Of a DNA stretch of 64,000 nt, positions 13,641 to 25,475 are shown one piece after another. Every line of letters starts with the position of its first letter. Positions within the stretch are counted from its first letter, which is position 1. Source of the DNA: Epiperipatus broadwayi. Lineage: Eukaryota; Onychophora; Udeonychophora; Euonychophora; Peripatidae. The notes under the pieces are model-generated. The model made no database searches and was not told the origin of the DNA. It worked only from the letters and a program-made list of their open reading frames with translations. Both the position numbers and the translations under genes were made by a program. The stretch lies in assembly GCA_028023455.1 (NCBI GenBank), contig JAQFVV010000254.1, positions 372,001 through 436,000 on the forward strand, given 5' to 3'.

Positions 13641-14395
13641 TTTATTTTAGAAATGGGTCTTTTAGCTTTCTTAATAAAATTTAAGGATTAAATATAGTGG
13701 GTTGGGATGATTAGCAATTGTCAGTATTATGTTTCAGAGCCCATGTAATGTTATGGTATCATAGAGAAAATCCATGGGAAATTTGTATAGAGATATATTC
13801 ACTTCTGTGTTGATAATATTATTGATCATGGGAGAAAAAGTCTTTTAAATGACAGAAGCAGGCATCTCGGTATCAAATTATTGAACCTTTCCATTAATTA
13901 ATTTTAAATGATCATTATTCGAATGCACAGGTGGTGGTAGTTGATTTTCTTACATTTGTGTTGTTTTGTTTCCTGATTTTTTTTGCAGAAAAAAAATTGC
14001 TCAATTGTAAATTATTTTTTGCAGCAATGGCATATGTTTTTGTTTGGTCTGTAGTTCATATCAGTTTGGAAAAGTAATTGGTCACACCTGTCTAATCACA
14101 TGGACTGGCAATTGCCATTTAACTGTATTTTGTCATTGAGTAAAATTTATTAATTGGAACACATTAGTAGTTATATATAAATGTCTTTTTTTTCCATTAA
14201 AGCAAAATAATTTTGATTATCTAATATTTAGTGAGTCTAAAATATGTGGATTTTTAGGTTTGTTTTGGTTCAAACCCTAAGAGTTTTGTAAACCATAATC
14301 TGTCAAAATCAAGATTTTCTGCAAGATGATAAAGATGATTATTATTATTACTATGTTTCAAAAGGACATTTTATTAATGATTAAAAACTTACATT
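13641..14395. other. Probable 5' continuation of the LINE, unassigned
   Basis: No clear domain was found. It may hold the decayed N-terminal part of ORF1 and the 5' UTR of the minus-strand LINE, but only position supports this. Confidence 0.3.
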
Positions 14396-14715
14396 TACTA
14401 TGAGTCACTCTCCATACATATGTTTATATTGCAAGTGAAAGGAGAAAAAAAGTGTGCACACATAGAGGAAATGGGGAGAGGGGTTTAGTCCAGTGGTATG
14501 GTTATTTAGAGACATTTTTCAGAACTTTTACACAGAGGAGCAGAAATGAAGGCTACAGTATTAATTTGCTAATTTTCATTTGTATATATTTTTTATAATT
14601 ACCTTTGATTAACTTTTGTAAAGAGGGATATATGTATATGTTACTGTTTTTTTTTTTTCAATTTAGCGTTCATTTATTTGATAGATATTTGTGAGTGATA
14701 GTTCATGTAATCCCA
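14396..14715 (-). mobile_element. 5'-truncated second copy of the same LINE (3' end only)
   Basis: The segment aligns by eye with 9220-9545: shared blocks are CATACATATGTTTA, TTGCAAGTGAAAGGAGAAAA, CAGAGGAGCAGAAATGAAGG and GATAGATATTTGTGAGTG. Both copies are in the same orientation. The homology stops abruptly at ~14715, as expected for a 5'-truncated LINE insertion. Confidence 0.7.
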
Positions 14716-14756
14716 GGTTTCAAATACCTTATGTTATCACTGAATATCATCTGACA

Positions 14757-14865
14757 GTAATAGTAGTAGTGATAGTAGTAGAGGCATTGGTTATGATCAT
14801 AGTTGTGATGGTGGTAGGGGTAATGGTGGTAGTAGTAGTAGTCATAGTAATAGTAAGAGGAAAAG
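14757..14865. repeat. Low-complexity TAG/GTR triplet repeat
   Basis: Irregular TAGTAG, GTGATG and GGTGGTAG triplets. The short Val-rich frame over it is an artefact of this composition. Confidence 0.7.
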
Positions 14866-14899
14866 GAGAAAGACATTTAACAGTTATTTATATATAAAT

Positions 14900-15988
14900 A
14901 ATTGACAATATGAATATTAGTAGAATTAATATACACATAATAACATGTTGGTTATACTTGAATTTTGACTCATTATTTAAACTTTATACTTTTACTTATG
15001 ACAATTTTACAAAAAAATTTATACCAAGACATTGTGTGATATTTCATTGTGATATCCATAGCCATTTTGTCAATAAGACAAAAATAACTACAGTTGTCTA
15101 GTATTTGAAGTCGTTGGAATATATAGTTCTAGACCCTTGTGGAGAACTACATAGTTATACAAATTAGTTGGTTTGTGGTTTATTCTTATCTTTTTGTCTA
15201 CCACAGATTGAAAATGAATATTGAAAGATATGAATATTTAAAAAGTAAATAATAAACGAATTTAAAATAAAGATTATTGTCAGAATATAAAAGTAGCTTT
15301 GATTAAATCTAACAAAGAAATATAAGCTATAAATTTAACTTATGGAGAAAGCTGAGAAGAGATATAAAAAAAAGATTATAAAATTTTTTTACAGAGAATA
15401 TAATGCTGTTTAAAATAGTGATATATGATGTAAATAAAAAAAAAATAAAACTACTGGCCAAAGAACATTTTTTAGAAAAAGAAATATAGGGAAATTCCAT
15501 TACACAACAAAGAAGAATAAGATATTTTGAAAATAAATAAATAATGAATGAAGATGCAATGAATAATGAACACAAAAGCACTTTATATGGTTTGATCATT
15601 TCTAAAGAAAAGAAGGGAAAAGCTATGCTCTTTAAGTATCTACCAAAATGGATACCATATAAAAATGAAACAATTCTAAAATATTAATAAAAATATTATA
15701 CGAATGTGACTATAGCAAGTAAAACATGAGAAATGAGGTTAGTTGGAATAGAAGATAGAAACTGTTTGTAGAAGTGAAGACAGAAAAAATATTTTGGATG
15801 GTAATATTATAAAGTATAAGTTAAAATAGGGGTTTGCATGTGGAAAAAAATAAGAAAGAGATTATGTAAACTATAAAAAATACAATCTGCCATAAGACAA
15901 TACAAAGATATTAAAAAACAGTAAATTGAATAATAGTATTTTTAAGAGTGTGAATGAGGAGGGAAGGAAGTTTGGAAAAAGAGTACAT
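14900..15988. other. AT-rich non-coding DNA
   Basis: Nothing recognisable. The minus-strand frame at 15327-15599 is a Phe/Ile/Leu-rich translation of A-rich sequence with no domain. Confidence 0.5.
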
Positions 15989-16136
15989 AGAACAATCAAG
16001 AGAGGTAGTGATAGTTAAGAAATACAAGCTGCTAAACAAATTTCTGTGGAATACAGCCTCTTAGAACAATCAAGAGAGGTAGTGATAGTTAAGAAATACA
16101 AGCTGCTAAACAAATTTCTGTGGAATACAGCCTCTT
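15989..16136. repeat. Perfect 74-bp tandem duplication
   Basis: Bases 15989-16062 and 16063-16136 are identical by eye; the unit begins AGAACAATCAAGAGAGG and ends CAGCCTCTT. Absence of differences suggests a recent event or copying from a conserved source. Confidence 0.9.
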
Positions 16137-17460
16137 AAACAAATCCATAATAAAGAAATTCAGTAAGGTCAATGAATAGTGGCTTAGCTGTTATTGTGAT
16201 GATTCGAGTATCATATGACCTCCAGGACAATTGACCATAGAAAAAGAGTGTTCATAATAATATCTGTAGAAAAGGCAGAAAAAAGTAAAAAAAATCAAAA
16301 GATCATGTGTTGCTCAAGCCCTAGAAATCACAGGTTGAACTTCAATCCAGGTACCTTTAGCTCTCGAATTGGTCACTGTACAGCATTAAACTCTAGAAAC
16401 TAAAACAATAAAGAATTGAAATTGAATCTCTTTTGTCTAGCTGAAATTTAATAAATGGATATAGGAATAGTGAACTTCATATTTAGAACAGGAATTTTAA
16501 AAAATTTTGAATTTGGACTTCGAATTAGCGAAGTAATTATTGATCATAAATAAACAAACACTATATAAACCATTTAATTTAAATTTTAGATTTTGCTATT
16601 TTTTTTTAATGTCTAATTAAATTCGGACTAATGTTGGCAGATTTTCTAGCTATTAAAAACAGTTTAAAACAAAATCTATAAAAGTTTATGGATTGTGTCT
16701 TATTTGAAGTTATTACGACTGGAGAAAGCAATAAAATAATAAATTTTGCCGTCGGTTAAATGTTTAAACCAATAAAAACTAACAATATTATATATATAAA
16801 GTTTTAATAAAATTAAATAAATAAATATAAATCGCATAAAATAAATTCCAATTCCAAACAAAATAATAAATTAATAGTTCACAAATTACTAATAAAATAA
16901 TTTAAGCTGTAATAAAAATAAAATATAAGTCACGTGACGTTTGTCCGAACGTTTATGACTACGGCATTTTACTTATAATTATAAGATGGACTATTTCCGT
17001 CATCTAATTTTTTAATTATTAAATGTTTTTGAAAAGTTCAAACTTTATTTAAACTTTTCAAATGTATTCAACTGTTAATAATAATACATAGGTTAACGGA
17101 GAGTATAACAGGAGTGGTATTATTTTTATAATCTGACCATTGATAGTACTAACATGGGACTTGAATAGGTAACCCTTAGGTTTCTGATTGCTGAATTTAA
17201 AGTAATACTTTTGACAGAATGGTCTAGTTGGTTTTTCATATATCTAAAAGTTACTGATTTGGTTCTTATGCTGGTATTGTTAAGGTTCAAGCCAGCAACA
17301 TCTAAAGATAAGAGATTACTTGAAACGCTATTATATATTAAATTTTTGTATTAATACTACCAGTTGAAGAAACTTGAAAAGTTTAAGTAAAGTTTGAATT
17401 TTTTTTAAAAAAAACATTAACAATTAAAACTAAAATAGGGTAATTAATAATTTTTATTAG
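16137..17460. other. Unassigned DNA with a CpG-retaining patch
   Basis: 16.3-16.4 kb has a diverged SINE-like fragment (CAATCCAGGTACCTTTAGCTC). 16.9-17.0 kb contains CACGTGACGT and several other CpGs, unusual against the CpG-poor background. No reading frame is supported. Confidence 0.35.
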
Positions 17461-17464
17461 ACTT

Positions 17465-17960
17465 TCATTAGACTAGAGATTGTCCACTTAATGAATAATA
17501 TTCTTGTAGTGTACCTTTATCTGTACCATTCTCATGCTAAGTTAAAAGCAGATAGAGTGGTGTAGTAAAAATTACACCACAAAAATATTATTCATTCAGT
17601 GAATAATCTCTAATTTAATGAATGACTAATAAAAAATATTGATATATTTTTATCAACTGGTGTGTGTCAAAGTTGTGAGGGCAGTAAGTCTGACCCTTAT
17701 CAATTAAACTGTAGTAAATGGCTATATATATATATATATATATACTGAATAATAATAAAAAATATATATGTAAGAAATTGTGATCAAGATCAACTGATAA
17801 GTGCTATTTCAGTATAAAATGTGAATCTTGGGGATCATATGTCTTTGATCATATGTTTGTAATTACATGCTTCCGCAAGATGTTAAAAGTAGATAAAAAC
17901 TAGTCCCTACCGAGCAGTGTAGCGAAAATTAAACTACAGAAATATTATTCATAAAAGAAG
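17465..17960. repeat. Dispersed repeat family copies, partly inverted
   Basis: 17482-17625 is a foldback: a TTAATGAATAATATTCTTGTAG block is mirrored by AATATTATTCATTCAGTGAA. 17830-17960 is another piece of the same family (GATCATATG, GATGTTAAAAGTAGATA, CAGAAATATTATTCAT). A further copy lies at 57270-57500. No coding capacity or ribozyme core seen. Confidence 0.55.
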
Positions 17961-18375
17961 GTGTAGTTTAACATGTAATTGTAAATAAAGTCATGGAAGT
18001 ATAATGTATTTTAAAGTCAATATTTCTTGATTAGTGATAAAGTTATATTAAATGTTACCAAGTTGTAACATATAATTATTTCCTAACACAATACACAATT
18101 TTTTTTAAAATGACAACAGTGAGAATGAGGTAAAAAGAATGAAAATAGTATTTTAAAATGTATTTAAGAATTGTTATCTTCATTTATGGCGAATGCAACC
18201 CCCATCCTGCACCTTTCATTCCTTGTTTTTCTATATTTATTTATTTATTATGTTCTAGAGTGAGAATGGCTATGCTCATTTATGAATGATTGATTATGAT
18301 GACGTAAAAGAAAGTAACTGAACGATTTTGCTTGAGGGGAGGGAGAAGGGTTATAATATCTTTTATCAGAAGTTA

Positions 18376-18432
18376 AAACTGTTGTCCCTTGAGCTTCAAA
18401 GTTCATCATTCTACCACTAGACTAAGGCACAC
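18376..18432 (-). repeat. SINE fragment
   Basis: On the minus strand the sequence includes AGTGGTAGAATGATGAACTTTG followed by AAGCTCAAGGGAC, matching the A-box half of the 8.9-kb SINE. Only the tRNA-like half is present. Confidence 0.5.
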
Positions 18433-19363
18433 AGAGAAATATGATAATGATATATATTATTGAATTGCATTTTGCTTTGGGAGTGTGTAAATAGTTTGAC
18501 CATTGAGCTGAACCATAAACCATAATAACATTGAGCTCCATAATTCAGCAATTGCAATAAAAGCACATGATGATGAATAAGCATGGATCTTCAGCAAATT
18601 GCAAAACTCTTCAAAACAAAAACAAAATGTGGATAGAAAAAAAAATATTAGAAAATTAAAAATTAAATGTTAGTCATTCATCCAACATTTATAACTATAT
18701 AATCTTTTTTTAATATTTTTGTTTTTACAATCAGAGCATTAACATTGCTCCACCTTATCTAGGTTTATTTAGATTTTTTTTTCCAGCTAAGAGTATCTAG
18801 ATACTCATTTACTAAACAATAAATAGATGTCTTGCTAGATTAATTGTGAGATATAATTACATGATTATGTAGAATAAAATTAGAATAGGCGCTGGAAAGG
18901 GAAGCTATTATAATTATTCTTATAAGTCTATACAAAAGTTAATGGCTAAGTGCTTTCGAGGTGTGTTGCCTCAATAGCCAGAGTAACTATTTATAAGGTA
19001 TGTAAAAAAATTCTAAACTTGCTTAAAAATTGTCAGACAATAAAAAGAAAGTGTGTTCTACTCAGATTTGAATCTGAAGTCAAAGAAAATGATGGATGGA
19101 TTTTGAAAGCATTAACATTAATACTCTTAGTTTAATAAAGACTATATGTCAATAAAAAGCTAACAATGTTGCAATTTCTAGTCACAATTAATTGTAGATT
19201 GTATAATAAACAGATGGTTTATTTATTATAAGTGAATTTTTTTTTATCAGGTATACACCCATTACGCGATTTATTACTAGTATAATTATTTTATTTTTTT
19301 ATAATTGAAACACAGAGTTGAGAGCTGAAACAATGTGGAAAATTGATGAATTCCAATACATAT

Positions 19364-20460
19364 ATAACATTGGATTTATACAGTAATTAAAATGATTGGA
19401 AACTCATATAACATTGGATTTATACAGTAATTAAAATGATTGGAAACTCATAAGAAATTTGGAAACTCATAAGAAATTCAAGCATCACAAGTTGGGCTGC
19501 AATCCATGGACCTTTAGCTTCAGTCTACCACTGCAACAATGCATGCTGAAAATTCAGAAAGAATTTAGTAATCGAATGGTTTATTATTCAGGAGTTCATA
19601 AAAAGTTCAAGCATTAGAAATAATAGAGCTGGGTGGCAATCCATGGTCCTTAAGCTCCAGAATCTGCCTCTGTAGCAAAGCATGCTGGCAACTCGGAAAG
19701 AATACAGTAATTGAATGGTTTCAACATCATAAGTGACACACCTGGGCTGTGATCCATGCATCATGCATCTTGAGCTCTAGAATCTGCCATTTTACCATTG
19801 CAGCAAAGCATGCTGGGAGCTCAGAAAGGGCGTAGTAATTGAATGGTTTATTATTCAGGAGTTCATAAGAAATTCAAGCATCAGAAGTGACAGAACTGGG
19901 CTGCAATCCATGTATCTTGAGCTCTAGAATCTGCCACTGCAGTAAAGCATGTTGGAAACTCAGAAAGAATATAGTAACTGAATGGTTTCAGCATCAAAAA
20001 TGTTGCAATTCATGAACCTTGAATTCCAGAGTCTGACACTCTACCACCACAGCAAAGCATGCTGAGAACTCAGAAGGAGAATAGTAATTGAATGGTTTAT
20101 TTTTCAGAAGTTCATAAGAAGTTCAAGCTTCAGAAATGGCAGAGCTGGGCTGCAATCTATAGACCTTGAACTCCAGAGTTTGCCACTGCAGCAAAATATG
20201 CTGGGAACTCAGTAGTCTATAGTAATTGAATTGTTTATTATTCAGGAGTTCATAAGAAGTTCAAGCATCAAAAATGACAGAGCTGAGTTGCAATCCATGG
20301 TCCTAGAGCTTCAGAGTCTGCCACACTATCACAGCAGTAAAGCATGCTGGGAACTCAGAAATAATATAGTCAGGAGTTCATAAGAAGTTTAAGCATCAGA
20401 TGTGACAGCTGGACTGTGATTCATGGGCCTAGAGTTCCAGAGTTTATCACTTCACATCAA
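19364..20460 (-). repeat. Tandem array of ~8 SINE-like units
   Basis: Units of roughly 110-150 bp repeat head to tail, with starts near 19429, 19575, 19714, 19842, 19981, 20091, 20229 and 20370. A typical unit (plus-strand reading) runs AATGGTTTATTATTCAGGAG, AAGTTCAAGCATCAGAA, GGGCTGCAATCCATG, GAGCTCCAGAGTCTGCCAC, AGCAAAGCATGCTGGGAACTC. Its reverse complement matches the SINE copies at 8.9, 21.9, 54.2 and 55.7 kb. The units differ by substitutions and by loss of an internal ~30-bp block in some. The left edge has an additional 44-bp direct duplication (19364-19407, 19408-19451). Confidence 0.85.
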
Positions 20461-21169
20461 ATTATGTAGGGTAACCTTGTAATTGGAATGTTATAAGTAA
20501 AATCAGATTAGCAAGTAATAATTAAAGCTTTTCTGATGTAATTTTCATGTTCCATCGTTCACCACATACATCTCATAACAAATAAAGAAATAAATTAATT
20601 TATTTTTAAGTGTATGATTAGCTGTTTGAATAATCAATTAAGATTTGAGCATCATAAATTTGTTGAGCAAGCCTCTTTTATTTTATCTCAAACAGGGATC
20701 AATCTCAAATTTCATTTGCTCACCATTAAGTCACTAAAAACTTTAAGACAATTGCATAGCATAATAAAAATGAAAATGTAATTTAGATGTAAAGTTGGTT
20801 ATTATTTTATAAGACAAAATGAAATATTTAAATGGACTAATTTAAATAAAAATGCTTGCATAATTATCTTAAAGTATAAATAAAGCAGCAACAGTAATTA
20901 ATTTAAGAAATCTCTGATTATGATGAGCTTCACCAAAAGTGAACTCAGTTTTAAGTTATAAATAAAAAGAAACCACTTTATTAAGCAGACAAAGAAATGT
21001 ATGCAAATTTAAAATTATGAAGTTAAATAAAAAGCTATTTTTAGACAACCCCTTCTGACAGCAAAATATTTATTAAAACACTTTTTGTATATGCTTATTA
21101 TAAGAATTATTTAATTTCTTAAATTTCAATTATTTAATAATTGTTGTGCCAAGGCGAACTTTAAGCTTT
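20461..21169. other. AT-rich non-coding DNA
   Basis: No feature seen. Confidence 0.5.
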
Positions 21170-21310
21170 AAGAGATTTTTTCATTTTTTTTTTTTTCATA
21201 TGTCATAGCATCGGCCGGGACGCGAACCCACACCCGTCTGCAACCAACTACTTGCTTGCAAGGCGGATGCGACGCCTCTCGGCTAACAACGCAAGAGATT
21301 TTTTCATTTT
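21170..21310 (-). mobile_element. tRNA-derived SINE with 18-bp target duplication
   Basis: The body (21197-21292, minus strand) looks like a class-II tRNA: A-box-like TTAGCCGAGAGG, a long variable region, and B-box-like GGGTTCGCGTCC. It ends in a poly-A tail (plus-strand T run 21184-21196). An identical 18-bp sequence, AAGAGATTTTTTCATTTT, flanks both sides (21170-21187 and 21293-21310). Tail plus target duplication is the mark of LINE-mediated retroposition. The GC-rich, little-decayed body suggests a young insertion. It is not a functional tRNA: the ends do not form an acceptor stem. Confidence 0.85.
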
Positions 21311-21721
21311 GGGCTCTAATTAGTCAGTTTAAAACTCTTAGGGTTATCACTCATTTAACTATACCACAACAGTTTCACCTCAACCATTTAAACTACAAAT
21401 ATCCTAAGCAAAATGTTTTCTTCTGATTTATTTTAAATAAAAAATTCCCAGAAACTTTTCTTATTATGAGTTTATAGTTCTGGTGTTGAATTACAGAATA
21501 TTAACCAAACATGCAAAGTTTAAAAATAAATTTGTATTACATCAATGAGATTGTACATTAATAAGTGATTGAACCAACTACTATCTCTTTGGATACCTCT
21601 TTATTTAGTCAACTCTACAAAAAACTACTCTGATATTTAGAAAATTTAGTCCTGGAGATATAATCTATTACTGAGCTAATTACTCAATAGGCTACTCTAC
21701 AATAAAGCCAAACACTCACCA

Positions 21722-21842
21722 GGAAGTTTTTTTCCCATATGTCAAAGCATCGGCCAGGAAATGAACCCATGATAACTGTGTGCAGGCAACTGCTTGCTTG
21801 CAAGTTAGCTGTGCTGACCTCTCGGCTATCAATGCCAGACTA
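21722..21842 (-). mobile_element. Second copy of the class-II tRNA-like SINE
   Basis: It shares CATATGTCAAAGCATCGGCC, GCTTGCTTGCAAG and GACCTCTCGGCTA with the copy at 21.2 kb, in the same orientation with a T run at the left. It is more diverged (CpG positions mostly decayed), so older. Target duplication not evident. Confidence 0.75.
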
Positions 21843-21939
21843 GCTATTTTACAATTAAATTATCCACTCAAAAGAATTACTTTATAATGGAGGCAAAAAA
21901 TAATTTCATAAATAATAATAAACTTTACTCATGTGATTT

Positions 21940-22010
21940 GATGCAGTGACAGAGGGGCAGATTGTAGAGCTCAGGACCCATGAATCACAACCAGCAATTT
22001 ACTTTTAATG
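21940..22010 (+). repeat. SINE fragment
   Basis: GCAGTGACAGAGGGGCAGATTG then GAGCTCAGGACCCATGAATCAC matches the middle of the 8.9-kb SINE unit. Truncated on both sides. Confidence 0.5.
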
Positions 22011-22019
22011 TCCAACCAA

Positions 22020-22705
22020 TAATAACCATTTGATTATTTACTTAATTATATAGATGATGTAGAAAACCATTACATTAATTGAACATTTTATAAAGAATTA
22101 ACTATTTCTTGATAAATAAATTAATAATAGAAGCATAACACTGTAAAGGAATCTGGATCTAAAGCTTTCTTGTAATATAATTAAACAGCATAAAACAAGC
22201 AGGTTTAGTTAAGATAATTATGTAATGAACAAGCTAAGTGATTTAGTCAGACAGAAATGCAACTGACCCTTTTAATCTCAAGTTTTTAGCACCACCTGAA
22301 TCATATAAAATGTATTCTATCTTCTTAAGCATAATATTACAGCCAAATGTATATAGAACAAATATAAGACTAAATTTTCACATTATTCTTTTAGAAGTGC
22401 TCATAATATTTAATATATATATATACATCTATCCAACAATCATTATATATTTTAAATTTACAAATCAATATATATATATTAAACAGAATCAATATATATC
22501 GCTAATTAAAATCTATATAAAACTTTTAAATGCCCCATAGCTATATTTTTTCAGCCACATTCTCCCTTTAAATAAAGAAAATTCAAGCTTTTTTTAATTT
22601 TAAAAGAGAGTATGGTTGAAAGAATATAGCTATATATATATAATATTTTAATGGATATTTTAATGTAAATATTTAATGTGTAGAGTTATCCATTTACAAT
22701 TACCT
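22020..22705. other. AT-rich non-coding DNA with TA runs
   Basis: Only AT/ATAT microsatellite-like stretches; the frame at 22310-22540 is an Ile/Tyr-rich translation of these. Confidence 0.5.
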
Positions 22706-23152
22706 AATTAGGAAATATTTTACTTACGACAATATATATATATATATGGGTTCCCTTGACAACCGATTGAGATTGTTGATTGTTATTAATATTAGGATTG
22801 TCTAAGTGTTGACTAGTTTCTAGGAATTTGTATATACCAATACAAATGAAGAACAGTATTTTTAATTAGGAATATTTTACCTATGACAATATATATATAT
22901 GGGTTCCCTTGATAACTGATTAAAATTGTTGATTGTTATTAATATTAGGATTGTCTAAGTGTTGACTAGTTTCTAGGAATTTGTATATACCAATACAAAT
23001 GAAGAACAGTATTTTTAATTAGGAAATATTTTACCTACAACAATATATATATATGAGATTGTTGATTGTTATTAATATTAGGATTGTCTAAGTGTTGACT
23101 AGTTTCTAGGAATTTGTATATACCAATACAAATGAAGAACAGTATTTTTAAT
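22706..23152 (+). repeat. Three-copy tandem repeat, ~155-bp unit
   Basis: Units start with AATTAGGAAATATTTTAC at about 22706, 22863 and 23017. Each contains a TATATA run, TTGTTGATTGTTATTAATAT, GGATTGTCTAAGTGTTGAC and CCAATACAAATGAAGAACAG. The third unit lacks ~22 bp (the GGGTTCCCTTGACAAC part). The same GATTGTCTAAGTGTTGAC block recurs in inverted form at 57655-57815, so the unit comes from a dispersed element. Confidence 0.85.
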
Positions 23153-23529
23153 TACATTTATTATGTTTATTATTTATCATTTTGAATTTTTAAAATATAT
23201 TCATTATAAATTAACAAACAAAAATGTATAATACTAGGTATATAAAATCAATAAAATAAAAATAAATAAAACAAATAAATTCAATGAAAAAACGAAATTA
23301 AATTATATATCAATAAAATGAAAATAAAATAAAATAAACTATATATTAATATCTAATTTTATTTCTATTTCAATTAAATCTATAGTCTTTATTTGCTATG
23401 TGTGTATGATACTGATAAATTAAGAGTGGCTATCCAATGTAGAGCCATTTATAGTAAGATGTAGTAATTACTGATTACCAGAATATGATAATGAGCCTAA
23501 CCAACCCCATTTAATACATTTTTTTTCTA
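23153..23529. other. AT-rich non-coding DNA
   Basis: No feature seen. Confidence 0.5.
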
Positions 23530-24055
23530 ATCCATTACCTTTCTGTACCATACCAACAAACTTCTTTATCAATTCACCTCACAAATGGTCTCATTCTAGG
23601 TCTTTGGAAATCTCTTGGGATTCAATTTAAAACATTAACTTCCCACCTATTATCATCGATTCTAGCAATATTTCCAAATCATCACGATTTTAATTTCTCA
23701 ATTCTTTCAATGACATCAATGATGCCTGTAAGTTCTCTTATTGAAATATTTCAAGTTCAGTTCTTCTTGTTATAACTAACATATATATACCTCCATTCTT
23801 TATTTAATGGCCAGAAGTCCCTAAATTACTCTTCTGTTATGTGTCAATACCTCAGATCTGTACGTAAAACCTCTAAAACTCATTTACTAAAACCTTTCTG
23901 TATTCCATTCAAATTTAAATCTATGAATAATTTCATCCAATATGTTTTCTTCTGTATAATAATCTGCCAAAGTATTTGTAGTTATCATTTTTAACTCATT
24001 ATTATAGATCTTTTTTTTTTGGGGGGGGGGGTCCATTAAACGTTACAGTCTTTTT

Positions 24056-24590
24056 AGCATTTATTTTTAGTCTTACTTTCATCTAATAACTCACAATATT
24101 TTCTAAAACTCTGAGGCACTATGATTTAGTAATCTCCATTTATTTTTATTCCCTTCTCATTTCAATCCACAAAATACTTCTTGCAAAACTGCTGTAAAAA
24201 GTTTTAGGGGTAAGAGATTTTAATCATCTCTTCATATACCCTTTACTTTTTAATCTCATCATGTAGCTTAATCCCTGATGCTGTATTTTGATAAAAATTC
24301 TTCAGAATATAACAATATTCTTAGCATTTATCTTTAGTCTTACTTTCATCTAATAACTCACAATATTTTCTGAAGCTCTGAGGCACTACGATTTAATAAT
24401 CTCCATTTACTTTTATTCCCTTATCTTCTCATTTCAAACGACAAAATACTTCTTGCAAAACGGCTGTAAAAAGTTTTGTGGATAAGAGATTTTAATCATC
24501 TTTTCATATACCCTTAACTTTTTAATCTTCCCATGTAGCTTAATTTCTGCTGTTGTATTTTGATAAAAAAATTTCAGAATATAACAATAT
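24056..24590. repeat. Tandem duplication inside the LINE, ~267-bp unit
   Basis: 24056-24315 and 24325-24590 share CTTACTTTCATCTAATAACT, CTCTGAGGCACTA, CAAAATACTTCTTGCAAAAC and GTAAAAAGTTTT in the same order, with modest divergence. The duplication therefore happened after LINE insertion but is not recent. Confidence 0.85.
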
Positions 24591-25021
24591 TCTAGACTTA
24601 TATCTTAATGATTCAATGATTCAAAGCTTTAATTATTATGGAAATACTTATAAAATCAAATACCTTTGCATAATCTATAATCCAAAGCATATTAGCAACT
24701 CATATTCATTAGTCCTTTCTATACTTTCACTCAGTACTTGGATACATTGTAAAACATTTTTAAGTCTAACTTGTTTTTTGATTGGTTTGAATCCAAAATT
24801 TGCTAGAGATTTATATAAAACATATAGAAGATTGATAGATCTGTTATTTTGCAAATTCTTCTTCATCGCCTTTCTTAAATATCAGTATTATTGCTACATT
24901 ATTCCATTCATCCATTATATAACTATCAAATTTTTCATAAAGATGGTGTACATATATGAAATAGTGCTCATGTGATGTTTTGATGTTTTCATCCATTGTA
25001 TCTTTATCATTTAGACATTTG

Positions 25022-25475
25022 TAATTCTATATAAGTTTTTAACTTTCTTTATGCACTTGCATTAAATGTTCAAGCATGGAGATGAGTTAAGAAAAGCATG
25101 GAAACTATTTACTGGAAGAATAAATATAAAAACTCCCTCAGGGTGAGATTTATATATACACTCCTAATGTAATCTGCTAGGCATGCTTTCAATATCTTGT
25201 AAGCGATATCATCTTCATAGTGATGCATCTTCGAAGTCTAGTGAAGAGGATATCATAATTATAGCAATGTGTCCATGAAGTCTAGAAAAGAGGGCTCTTC
25301 TCTAGATCTTGCAGACACATCACTCTGATTACATAACTTACAAGATATTGAAAGCATGTTTAGTGGATGACATTAAGTGTGTATATATAAAAATCCCACC
25401 CTGAAGGAGCTCATATATCTTGCTTCCCAACCAATAATTTTTAAGCTTTTCTTCTCTCCAAGCACTTATAGTTAA
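25022..25475. mobile_element. Foldback element inserted in the LINE
   Basis: The LINE reading is cut here; the target sequence ATTTAGACATTTG (25009-25021) is repeated as ATTTAGACATTGG (25476-25488), matching one copy in the uninterrupted LINE at 43.48 kb. The insert has long imperfect inverted arms (to about 25215 and from about 25337), including CTTTCAATATCTTGTAAG mirrored by CTTACAAGATATTGAAAG. No coding capacity. A MITE or foldback transposon with a ~12-bp target duplication. Confidence 0.75.

Noticed and set aside
19364-20460. CRISPR-like array
   Set aside because: Units vary throughout, there is no constant repeat with unique spacers, and the context is eukaryotic; it is a SINE-derived tandem array.
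21197-21292. Functional tRNA gene (class II)
   Set aside because: A and B boxes are present, but there is no acceptor stem, and the poly-A tail with an 18-bp target duplication shows a SINE.
22706-23152. CRISPR-like or centromeric satellite
   Set aside because: Only three units, related to a dispersed foldback module.
24553-24975. 140-codon plus-strand ORF
   Set aside because: It lies antisense across an RTE LINE copy; its minus strand carries the recognisable RT residues.
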